Positions 28,664 to 36,019 of a stretch of DNA of 64,000 nucleotides are shown piece after piece. The notes beneath the pieces were generated by a model that saw nothing but the letters and a program-made list of their open reading frames with translations, was not told the DNA's origin and made no database searches. The DNA comes from JBGMEA01 sp963674555. Its GTDB lineage: Bacteria; Bacillota; Clostridia; Eubacteriales; Anaerofustaceae. Position 1 is the stretch's first letter. Each line of letters starts with the position of its first letter. The stretch lies in the NCBI GenBank assembly GCA_963674555.1, contig OY771429.1:682001-746000 (forward strand), given 5' to 3'. The translations under genes were made by a program, and so were the position numbers.

Positions 28664-29262
28664 AATGCTCCTTCCAATAGTTTCTCCATAAAATCCTTTA
28701 TGCCTTTGTTTGCACTCATAGGATATATTTCTGTTTCTGGGTTAATAATCTTTAAATCTGTTATGATCCTATTTTGTGTTTTCTTATCAATTAGATCAAT
28801 CTTATTTAGGATCATTATATCGCCGCTTTTCATTTGTTTCGGAAGAAACATATCCATATAATCAAGAATCTCGTACCACCTACTAGCATCTGCAATAGTA
28901 ATCGTATAAATACTTTCGAATACTTTTACATATTTGTTTATTGTCTTTGTAATCACACTTGGATCGGCCAATCCTGTTGCTTCAATAATGATATATTCGG
29001 GCGAATAGTCGTTCTTGATCTGCTCTATGCTATCTATGAGATCAGATGTAAGCGTACAACATATGCACCCTGCAAACAATTCTTTTACTTTAAAGCCAGT
29101 AAGCATCTCACTGTCTACGCTTACTTCACCTATTTCATTTTCGATAATTACTATAGGGATATTATTGTTAGATTTGTACCGCTCAACAATTAAACCAGCC
29201 AGTTCTAGAAGAATTGTGGTCTTCCCGCTCCCAAGAAAACCACCTATTACTATTATTTTCAT
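28660..29262 (-). CDS. CobW/G3E-family GTPase (GTPase domain only)
   Basis: 200 residues. P-loop GGFLGSGKTT at the N-terminus, the CxCC metal motif GCICCTL, IIEATGLADPS (switch region) and NKIDL for guanine recognition. Standard CobW/YjiA proteins have 310 or more residues with a C-terminal domain that is absent here. It starts two bases after the second corrinoid protein gene and overlaps the His-rich gene. G3E GTPases load metals into enzymes; in this operon the client could be a zinc-dependent URO-D methyltransferase or the corrinoid pathway. Confidence 0.85.
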   Translation of the reverse strand: MKIIVIGGFLGSGKTTILLELAGLIVERYKSNNNIPIVIIENEIGEVSVDSEMLTGFKVKELFAGCICCTLTSDLIDSIEQIKNDYSPEYIIIEATGLADPSVITKTINKYVKVFESIYTITIADASRWYEILDYMDMFLPKQMKSGDIMILNKIDLIDKKTQNRIITDLKIINPETEIYPMSANKGIKDFMEKLLEGAL

Positions 29263-29263
29263 C

Positions 29264-29890
29264 TTACATCGCTTCTACAAAAGCTTTAGCTTTCAAAAAG
29301 CCTCTTTGAGCATCGTTAACAAAATCATCAGCACCCACATAATTACATATACTCTCAGTTATTGGCGAACCTCCAATCAGAATCATCCTGCCTTTATCTA
29401 GTCCAGCTGCTCGTATTTGATCTATACAATCTTTCATAGGATCAACTGAAGTTGATAATAAACAAGACATTCCTATTACATTTGGATTATGTTCTTTAAT
29501 CGCTTCAATAAACTTTTCAGGACGAACATCAATACCGATATCAATCACTTCAAAACCATTACACTTAAAAATCGAATTTACTATATTCTTCCCGATATCA
29601 TGAAGATCAGAATAAACCGTACCCAGAACAAATTTCCCATATTTTGCTTCTTCTTGCACATCATCATCCTCAAATAATTTTGATGCTTCCTCGAAAATTT
29701 CCGCTGAAAAAGTTAACTCGGCAATATAATATTCTTTTGATGCAAAACGTTCGCCAACAATATCCATCCCTTTCTGTAGTGATTCTATTATTTCAAGTTT
29801 AGTAACTCCTTGTTCTAAGGCATTTTTAACTTCTTCATACAATTCTTCATCCTCTAATTCAGCCATCAAATCTGCAATTTTGTCAATCAT
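29264..29890 (-). CDS. Corrinoid methyl-carrier protein, copy 2
   Basis: 208 residues, same fold as the protein at 10854 but clearly divergent. Helical cap KNALEQGVTKLEIIESLQKGMDIVGERF, cobalt-ligand motif DLHDIGKNIV, and the IGGSPIT loop. It lies between a URO-D gene upstream and the CobW-type GTPase downstream, with spacing of a few bases, so it is probably the carrier for the URO-D enzymes of this operon. Start ATG 29890 with AAAGGAG. Confidence 0.93.
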   Translation of the reverse strand: MIDKIADLMAELEDEELYEEVKNALEQGVTKLEIIESLQKGMDIVGERFASKEYYIAELTFSAEIFEEASKLFEDDDVQEEAKYGKFVLGTVYSDLHDIGKNIVNSIFKCNGFEVIDIGIDVRPEKFIEAIKEHNPNVIGMSCLLSTSVDPMKDCIDQIRAAGLDKGRMILIGGSPITESICNYVGADDFVNDAQRGFLKAKAFVEAM

Positions 29891-29938
29891 ATTTTTTTCT
29901 CCTTTAACTATAAATTATTCGTTAGATAATATTTGCTG

Positions 29939-31072
29939 CTAGAAATGCATATCATATGCTGCTTCTTTTACCGCTTGAAGATTTTCTAATTTTGCATTTA
30001 CAGGATGGCAGCAACCTGCATTTAAAATCAAACCCGGCCCATATAGTTTCTTCAATTTTATACAATAATCGTATACTTCTTCAGGTGTTCCCATTGTGAA
30101 CATTGTCGATGGAACATCTCCTTCCATGCATAATTGGTTCTTCACAAAAACGTCAGCCACCTTTTCATGATTTGTAAATCCATCTAATTGAACAACTGTG
30201 TGCTTAGGCCTCAATCTGGAGAATAGATCAGAAGCTTCACTATAATCTCCATCCATATGTAACACTAGTACAACATCTGTATCAATCAGTTGGTCATTAA
30301 TATACTGAATAGTTGGATCCCAGACAAATCTTTTAAATTTTTCAATATTTACTGTTGCAGTATCACATCGACCAAGTGATGTTTTGTAGAACATCGGCCA
30401 ATCACCTTCACCCCAAATCATTTTGGTATTAGCTATCTCCCAATCATTTACCATCTTCGAAACAATCAAAAGCTTTTCGGCATTCTTTCGAAAATCCCTA
30501 AGATAATCATTATATCCACGTGCAACTGATAAAAAAGTAGTTGCTCCATAGGTGAAAGGGATCAATCCCGGATTAAACCCTTCTAGTTCTGCAGAGACAC
30601 ATTTTTTAGCAAATATATCAAGCAATTCAAAGCCTTTAGCTTCTTCATTATCATATTCTGCTGTCCATGTAGGCTTTACATATTTATCAACCCAAGCTTG
30701 CACACCATTTTCAATAATAAAATCATAATGTTCAACTTTCATCGGATTACTTTCTTCTGCCATTGGTCCTAGTTCTTTATCAATATCTTTGCCAGGTGTA
30801 AGATAAGTAATACCTGAAGGATCTTTCATAAAAAGACCAGCGTAATACATGAAATTTGGTATTGTATCCCCTCCATATTTTTGTGCACCTTTAATAATTT
30901 GATCCATTGCCCATTCTGGTCTTAAATATTGATCCCCCGGCGTATACGTTGGATCTCCAAGTTTGCCTATTAATCCTGCATCCGGAGTATCATAAGCTGT
31001 TCTATCTACTGGCTCACATTTTACAGCAGCTAAATATCTTTCTTCGTGAGTCATCTCTTCTCTGTTTGACAT
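29939..31072 (-). CDS. URO-D family methyltransferase next to the corrinoid protein
   Basis: 377 residues from the ATG at 31072, which has AAGGAGGGAACT; nine upstream codons lack such a site. Features: MSNREEMTHEERYLAAVKCEPVDRTAYD (typical entry of the family), VLVLHMDGDYSEASDLF and LILNAGCCHPVNAKLENLQAVKEA at the C-terminus, where His and Cys residues could bind metal. As the gene directly before a corrinoid protein gene, it is the best candidate for the substrate-specific methyltransferase I of this operon, as in O-demethylase systems. The substrate is unknown. Confidence 0.85.
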   Translation of the reverse strand: MSNREEMTHEERYLAAVKCEPVDRTAYDTPDAGLIGKLGDPTYTPGDQYLRPEWAMDQIIKGAQKYGGDTIPNFMYYAGLFMKDPSGITYLTPGKDIDKELGPMAEESNPMKVEHYDFIIENGVQAWVDKYVKPTWTAEYDNEEAKGFELLDIFAKKCVSAELEGFNPGLIPFTYGATTFLSVARGYNDYLRDFRKNAEKLLIVSKMVNDWEIANTKMIWGEGDWPMFYKTSLGRCDTATVNIEKFKRFVWDPTIQYINDQLIDTDVVLVLHMDGDYSEASDLFSRLRPKHTVVQLDGFTNHEKVADVFVKNQLCMEGDVPSTMFTMGTPEEVYDYCIKLKKLYGPGLILNAGCCHPVNAKLENLQAVKEAAYDMHF

Positions 31073-31236
31073 AGTTCCCTCCTTATAATTTTTTTTCATA
31101 AATGTTTAATCTTATCTTATATACCATCATAAAGACTCTTGAATATTGGAAATATAATAATCCTTCATCATAACCAAATATAGTTTTTGGCAATTATATA
31201 ACATCGACAACGATGGAATTATTATTATCTATTAAT

Positions 31237-31279
31237 GTTGACCCTGAAAGTAATAAAAGCAAAAACTTTCAGGATCAAC
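31237..31279. repeat. Inverted repeat between the microprotein and URO-D genes
   Basis: GTTGACCCTGAAAGT and ACTTTCAGGATCAAC pair with one wobble. There is no T-tract on the minus strand, so it may be a processing or stability element of the polycistronic transcript rather than a terminator. Confidence 0.5.
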
Positions 31280-31360
31280 TTAAATCATATTTAATCCAAA
31301 TCATTATCAAAAACGATGTTTTACAAAATATCCGTCAGTAGATGTAAATCCAAATCAATT

Positions 31361-31483
31361 CTACAATTCGTTCAATGTCCATGCAAAATCATTGAGAACC
31401 ATTGATCTTTCCTCCACCGACATATCCCAACTCTCATCTTTCATCATAGCTTCAATAATATCGTCAAAGCTTCTTTCTTCCAT
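31361..31483 (-). CDS. 40-residue acidic microprotein in the methyltransferase operon
   Basis: ATG at 31483 with an excellent AGGAGGATTACA site; it encodes MEERSFDDIIEAMMKDESWD and 20 more residues ending FAWTLNEL, then TAG. It starts 11 bases after the stop of the URO-D gene, so it is almost certainly co-translated. The sequence is acidic and predicted helical (EERSFDDIIEAMMKDE; VEERSMVLNDFAWTLNEL). No membrane segment or cysteine. I recognise no family. It could be a small regulatory partner of the URO-D enzyme. Confidence 0.65.
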   Translation of the reverse strand: MEERSFDDIIEAMMKDESWDMSVEERSMVLNDFAWTLNEL

Positions 31484-31493
31484 TGTAATCCTC

Positions 31494-32657
31494 CTAATAG
31501 TTCCCATTTTCATGTACATATTGATATACATCAATTAAATTTTGATTCACATCACCTGGACAAACCCAACACTTATCACATCCAAAAATAAATGCTCCTG
31601 TACCAGCACACTCATCCAATACCTTTTTTGTGTAATCAATATTAGCTTGCTTTGAACCCATCTTTGTTCTATTTATATTTGCACCGCCAATAATGATCTG
31701 ATGGTCACCAATTGCTTTTGATACTTCAATTACATCATCATCATCACAATTGAGAATACAACTATCTTTGGGAACATCTCTAAAGAATTCAAGAAGGTGT
31801 TTCCAGCGGCCTTCTATTAATATATAAAGCTTATTCCCGTTATTATAAATATTCTCAATGATTTTTTTCTGATATGGCCAAAAGAATTCTTCAAATTGTT
31901 TGATATTCATATATGCAGGCATATGTGGCCATTGTTGAATGTAGGGAAATTCAAATCCAACTTCATCAAAATGAAAACATCTTTTGTCCCACAGTATTTC
32001 AAGTGCGTCGTGGACTTCTGATGAATGTCTTCTTAAATCCGTCATTGTACCAGTAAAGCCACGGAAGAAATCAAAAAGTTGATCTACAGGATTAATTGCC
32101 ATCGGCAGATCCATTGTCATCATAGGTACTATTCCGAATCTTTCTGCTGAAAGAGAATCAAGTTCTACATTGACTCCGCCCCAAATATAATTCATCATGT
32201 CACTGACGATTACTTCTAATTTTTTTGTTACACTTGAAAGCTCTTCAGTAAACATCCAAGGATATCTACGACGCATCAAAACTTCATTTACAAAATATTC
32301 AGGATCCTTATTAAACTCAACGTAATCATCTTCATACATCATTGGTTTTTGAACATGTTCTAGAGATATACCATCCGGTCCTAAATAATTCTGCACTTCA
32401 CCCATAACATCTTTTGCATGTGGATAATACCAAATCCCTTGTCCTGTAGTGGCGTCTGCATATATATGTTCCCAAACCTGCATCATTGCTTCCTTATATT
32501 CATCTGGCTTATCCACCACCTCTGCAAACGTAGTATTACCAAACTCTATCACCCCGCCACTGGGAAATGCTAGGACTGGAACATAATCAGGATTATTACG
32601 ATTTGCTGCTTTTAGAAAGTTTTCCTGTCTTTGTTGTAAAAGAACTTTAGTATCCAT
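31494..32657 (-). CDS. URO-D family methyltransferase with a Cys-rich C-terminus
   Basis: 387 residues from the ATG at 32657 behind AAAGGAGTATATA. Same subfamily as the frameshifted gene at 20202-21573. Features: DTKVLLQQRQENFLKAANRNNPDYVPV, FRGFTGTMTDLRRHSSEVHDALE, LYILIEGRWKHLLEFFRDVP, ILNCDDDDVIEVSKAIGDH, and GAFIFGCDKCWVCPGDVNQNLIDVYQYV. The CDKCWVC cluster is a possible metal site not seen in the other copies. It follows the MFS 4 gene and heads the enzymatic part of the operon. Confidence 0.85.
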   Translation of the reverse strand: MDTKVLLQQRQENFLKAANRNNPDYVPVLAFPSGGVIEFGNTTFAEVVDKPDEYKEAMMQVWEHIYADATTGQGIWYYPHAKDVMGEVQNYLGPDGISLEHVQKPMMYEDDYVEFNKDPEYFVNEVLMRRRYPWMFTEELSSVTKKLEVIVSDMMNYIWGGVNVELDSLSAERFGIVPMMTMDLPMAINPVDQLFDFFRGFTGTMTDLRRHSSEVHDALEILWDKRCFHFDEVGFEFPYIQQWPHMPAYMNIKQFEEFFWPYQKKIIENIYNNGNKLYILIEGRWKHLLEFFRDVPKDSCILNCDDDDVIEVSKAIGDHQIIIGGANINRTKMGSKQANIDYTKKVLDECAGTGAFIFGCDKCWVCPGDVNQNLIDVYQYVHENGNY

Positions 32658-32729
32658 ATATACTCCTTTATTATTCATTTTAATCAATATCGAGGTTGCA
32701 ACACTCGAATGAATCTCTTAAATAAAATT

Positions 32730-33914
32730 TTAGATTCGTACAGTTTTTTCTTTAGTGATCATTGGGTATAGTACAATAAATGCTATCATTGCAATTAATG
32801 GTACAATTATCGTTGGTGTGATAGTTCCATTTGTATTCATTACATCCATTAACCAGGTAGATATATATGTTGAAACAAAACCACTTATAGCATACGTTGC
32901 AGTTGCAATACCTATTGCATCATCTACTTTGCCCTCTGGTGCAATGGCAGATCCATGTGCATATGAAAAAGCAAATGCCATACCATAAGCACCACCGACT
33001 AATACAAAACTTATTCCCGCAACCACAGTTTGTGGCACAAAGTATAGTGCTGCTAACGCAATTGCTAATATTGCAAAACTAAACATCAGAGTATTCTTTT
33101 TAAATTTCCCATATAACAATCCAAATATTGCTGAAAAAATTACACTTCCTATTGCTATACAAGCACTCATTATCCCTGCAACTGCCTCATTACCCATACC
33201 ATGCTCTGCTACATAAACCGATACATAAAACGCCATCATATTAAAAGCAATAGTTACAATCGAGAGACTGAAAATGATTACCCAAAAATTTAAGCTAAAA
33301 GCTTTCCCTTTAACTTTTATCTGCTTTTCTTCTGTATCTTTTGCAGGTCTGATACTTGGCAAGAATAAAATCATCATGATAACCATAGGTACAGCAACCC
33401 AATATGTGTTGTATGAATTTCGCCAATCTACTGTTGCTAAGAATCCTGAAATCAATCCAAAAACGGCACCAACTGCTGCCATAAATGAATTGTATATGCC
33501 CATGAACCAACCACGTTTTTTCTCGTCCATATATACTTCGGCGATCAATCCTACCGCAGCAACATTTACAAATGCTTGTCCAACACCGGTAAATGTACGC
33601 ATAACTACCATGTAGATAGCACTATCAACCAAAGCACCCGCTATTGTCGATATTGCGAATATTGTTCCACCTATGATTAGCATTGTCTTTTTTGTCATCA
33701 CTCGCAGAAGTTTACTTGCAACGAGTGATGCAATAAAGATTACTAACAATGGACCCGAAACAATATAGTTAACTGCACCAATTTGTGTATAAAAACTCTC
33801 ATACAAATTGTAGATAATCGGATACAGTACGTTGTCCCCCATAACAGCGATATTAGTCAGTAAAATAGTAATAATGAATAAAATCCTTTTGCCTTTCGAC
33901 ATTTCTATTGACAT
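32730..33914 (-). CDS. MFS transporter 4
   Basis: 394 residues from the ATG at 33914 (MSIEMSKGKRILFIITILLT), which sits 8 bases after GGAGG. The ATG at 33920 in the same frame is only 2 bases from that site and is less likely. Twelve membrane segments; close to the carriers at 14355 and 18418 (YGKFKKNTLMFSFAILA versus YGKLKRNTITLMYLIA). It is the first gene of the long leftward operon and lies behind tandem operators and an unusual triplicated ribosome-site region. Probably imports the methylated substrate. Confidence 0.87.
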   Translation of the reverse strand: MSIEMSKGKRILFIITILLTNIAVMGDNVLYPIIYNLYESFYTQIGAVNYIVSGPLLVIFIASLVASKLLRVMTKKTMLIIGGTIFAISTIAGALVDSAIYMVVMRTFTGVGQAFVNVAAVGLIAEVYMDEKKRGWFMGIYNSFMAAVGAVFGLISGFLATVDWRNSYNTYWVAVPMVIMMILFLPSIRPAKDTEEKQIKVKGKAFSLNFWVIIFSLSIVTIAFNMMAFYVSVYVAEHGMGNEAVAGIMSACIAIGSVIFSAIFGLLYGKFKKNTLMFSFAILAIALAALYFVPQTVVAGISFVLVGGAYGMAFAFSYAHGSAIAPEGKVDDAIGIATATYAISGFVSTYISTWLMDVMNTNGTITPTIIVPLIAMIAFIVLYPMITKEKTVRI

Positions 33915-33916
33915 TT

Positions 33917-34040
33917 TCATGTCCTCCTTTTTTTATTTAACCCATCATTTGACATTTACATGTCCTCCTTTTTTTATTTAACCCATCATTTGACATTTAC
34001 ATGTCCTCCTTTTTTTATTTAACCCATCATTTACCTAAAA
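33917..34040 (-). repeat. Triplicated 41-bp ribosome-site repeat with short leader ORFs
   Basis: A 41-bp unit is repeated nearly three times (unit boundaries at CAT 33918, 33959 and 34000 on the plus strand). Each unit carries an AAAAAAAGGAGGACATG block on the minus strand. The two outer copies read GGAGGACATGTAAATGTCA, so the ATG 8 bases after each GGAGG opens a short ORF; the nearer one encodes MSNDGLNKKRRT and stops at a TGA overlapping the ATG at 33920. Because 41 is not a multiple of three, successive copies shift frame. It lies between the operator promoter and MFS 4. Confidence 0.8.
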
Positions 34041-34142
34041 TGATGAAATTAATACATTATTAATTACTTAAGATTTTTTGTTCTTGTGCTAGATGGAAAA
34101 ACACTTCGTAAATTGATTCTAGAAATATTCATAAAAAAATAA

Positions 34143-34200
34143 TTTAAGTAACTTAAATTTAAGCTACTTAAATTTTAATATTACTTTTCATATTTGTCAA
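34143..34200 (-). promoter_or_regulatory. Promoter with tandem operators of the MFS 4 operon
   Basis: Minus strand: TTGACA (34200-34195), 17-bp spacer, TAAAAT (34177-34172). Two abutting 15-bp palindromes follow: TTTAAGCTACTTAAA (34158-34172) and TTTAAGTAACTTAAA (34143-34157). Confidence 0.85.
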
Positions 34201-34324
34201 GTACTATTTTTATTCAATATTTAAAAATGCTTCTATTAAAATGCTGTAGTAAGTTGCATACAACAGATTTGTGTAATATACTAGTTATATAAAAAAACAT
34301 ACTTGACTGTCAATGGAGATAGAT

Positions 34325-34981
34325 ATGGCAAATTATGCAACTGGAATTTCAACTAAAAACAGAATTTTAAGATATAGTAAAATGCTCTTCTACTCGAAAG
34401 GATATTTGGAAACTTCATACAGTGAAATATGCACCAAAGCAAAAGTAAATCCAGGCTCTATAGCATATCACTTTAAGGGAGGAAAAAGTGGAATCGCAAA
34501 ATATATTTACACTGAAATGTTACAATCATATCAAAAACAAGTCGAAGAACTTCTCCCTTCGGAGGATCCTCTAATTCAAATGATAATGTCATTATGCATT
34601 CATCAAAAACGTTTATTTGATGATAATGCTTATAGAAGATTTTCATCACAATTTTCTTCCGAATGTGTCAACGAAATAAGCATAGAAGAATACGAAGCTT
34701 CAATCCCCATGGTTTATAAATATATATCAGAAGAAATGGACGAATTAAGAGCGAGCTTTTACTTCGCAGCAATAGCAGGTATGGATAGTCGTATTGAGCC
34801 TTTTATTGATGATAATATTGATAAATTGACATATGAAAAATCTGTACAATACTCCTGCGAACTCTATCTATGGTATTTAAATATAACTAAACGTGAAAAA
34901 TTAATTGATTATGCATTAAAAATGATGCAACGCATCAGTATAAACAATAATGGTTTAGATGCAATTATTGTTTTTCAATAA
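34325..34981 (+). CDS. TetR/AcrR-family regulator 3
   Basis: 218 residues from the ATG at 34325, which has GGAG eight bases upstream; the ATG at 34313 has none. Helix-turn-helix KNRILRYSKMLFYSKGYLETSYSEICTKAKVNPGSIAYHFKGGKSGIAKYIY, then a helical sensor domain that matches TetR 1 in layout (SQFSSECVNEISIEEYEASIPMVYKYI). It is the only intact regulator divergent from a target promoter: its gene points away from the MFS 4 operon, whose tandem operators lie about 130-180 bp upstream. The conserved NPGSIAYHF helix suggests it reads the shared palindrome. Confidence 0.87.
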   Translation: MANYATGISTKNRILRYSKMLFYSKGYLETSYSEICTKAKVNPGSIAYHFKGGKSGIAKYIYTEMLQSYQKQVEELLPSEDPLIQMIMSLCIHQKRLFDDNAYRRFSSQFSSECVNEISIEEYEASIPMVYKYISEEMDELRASFYFAAIAGMDSRIEPFIDDNIDKLTYEKSVQYSCELYLWYLNITKREKLIDYALKMMQRISINNNGLDAIIVFQ

Positions 34982-35098
34982 TTGATAGTTTTTTTTGCGT
35001 AAAATAGACAAAAAATCTTGTACGTTTGTTTGCTGTTATTGTGATTGATATTAATATTACCAATTATAATTGTTCTAAATATCCTGAGAAACATATAA

Positions 35099-35130
35099 AG
35101 GAGACACGAGGAATAAACCTCTTGTTTCCT
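35099..35130. terminator. Hairpin after the third tetR
   Basis: GGAGACACGAGG and CCTCTTGTTTCC pair imperfectly around AATAAA. It lies about 120 bases after tetR 3 and before the convergent MFS fragment; the T-content on either side is modest. Confidence 0.4.
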
Positions 35131-35173
35131 CTATATTATTATAGAAAGGGAGGACCGTATTTTTATAAATAAA

Positions 35174-35413
35174 TTAATTGGCTCCTTGATTTCTTTTTAA
35201 TCTAAATATTGCGGACAGTACGCTGCCAATAATCAGTATCAGACCAATGTAGAAAAATGAATTAGCATATCCTTCAATAGAAAATATATTCTGAATTATC
35301 ACTGGCACATAAGGTGCTAAAAAAATTGCAGTGTTTGATACTATTAAAAAAAATGACATTGAAACACTCATACTTGTTTCCGGAACGATTTCTGAAATTT
35401 GCATCCCATAATA
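35174..35413 (-). pseudogene. C-terminal fragment of an MFS transporter
   Basis: About 79 codons matching the last three or so membrane segments of MFS 3 at 26927: YYGMQISEIVPETSMSVSMSFFLIVSNTAIFLAPYVPVII against YYAMVVSEIVPESKMSLSMSFYQVIFNVSIFLAPYVPLII. Upstream of 35413 the similarity stops and no membrane segments remain. It is a decayed remnant, cut off where the MarR promoter region begins, and probably marks the junction of a later insertion or deletion. Confidence 0.8.
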
Positions 35414-35469
35414 AAAAAGAACCTTTACTTTTATTAATAACGGTTCTTTTTTAATTGAGATTTCTTTGC

Positions 35470-35528
35470 TTGACATTTAACTGCAGATTATGATATGCTT
35501 CAATATAGTCTGATATCAGACTATATTG
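35470..35528 (+). promoter_or_regulatory. Promoter and 28-bp palindromic operator of the marR-MATE operon
   Basis: TTGACA (35470-35475), 18-bp spacer, TATGCT (35494-35499), then a perfect 28-bp palindrome (half-site CAATATAGTCTGAT, 35501-35514; full site to 35528) covering the expected transcription start. This is the standard place for autorepression by a MarR protein. Confidence 0.85.
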
Positions 35529-35548
35529 CAATATTAAAGGTACACGCG

Positions 35549-35998
35549 ATGAAAAATGAAAGATTGCAGCAATATTATGCTATATGGAAAGAGACCGATG
35601 CACTATATCACAAGTTCGCCCAAATAAGTGGCATTTCACATAGTGCATCTTGGGTGTTATTCTGCATTACTCAAGTCAAGGAAAAATGTACGTCAAAAGA
35701 CATAATAGACCAATGGACAATTAGTAAACAAACAGTCCACTCCGCATTAAAAGAGCTGCTTAAAAAAAATATCGTTACACTTATTGATAGCGATATCGAT
35801 AAAAGAAGCAAATATATTGTTCTTACTAATTATGGAAAGAAATTCGTACAAAAATACGTAACCCCTATTGAAGAAATAGAAGAAAAGGCATTCGAAAATT
35901 TAAGTGAGTTCGAGCAAGAAGTAATGGTCAATATTGCAAAAAGATATCTCTTTTTACTAAAAGAGGAAGCTCAAAAGATATTAGATATCATAGAATAG
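35549..35998 (+). CDS. MarR-family transcriptional regulator
   Basis: About 149 residues from the ATG at 35549. Winged helix: TSKDIIDQWTISKQTVHSALKELLKKNIVTLIDSDIDKRSKYIVLTNYGKKF, with the DKRSKYIVLT wing typical of MarR, between dimerisation helices. The long palindrome at its promoter suggests it represses itself and the MATE gene that begins 22 bases after its stop. Ligand unknown, perhaps the drug exported by the pump. Confidence 0.87.
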   Translation: MKNERLQQYYAIWKETDALYHKFAQISGISHSASWVLFCITQVKEKCTSKDIIDQWTISKQTVHSALKELLKKNIVTLIDSDIDKRSKYIVLTNYGKKFVQKYVTPIEEIEEKAFENLSEFEQEVMVNIAKRYLFLLKEEAQKILDIIE

Positions 35999-36019
35999 AA
36001 TGTCATCGAAGGTGAAGAT

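Noticed and set aside
33917..34040. CRISPR-like array
   Set aside because: The unit is a head-to-tail 41-bp tandem duplication without distinct spacers and with no cas genes.
10061..34324. Cobalamin riboswitch upstream of corrinoid genes
   Set aside because: I looked for a B12-box-like conserved core in the leaders and repeats and did not recognise one.
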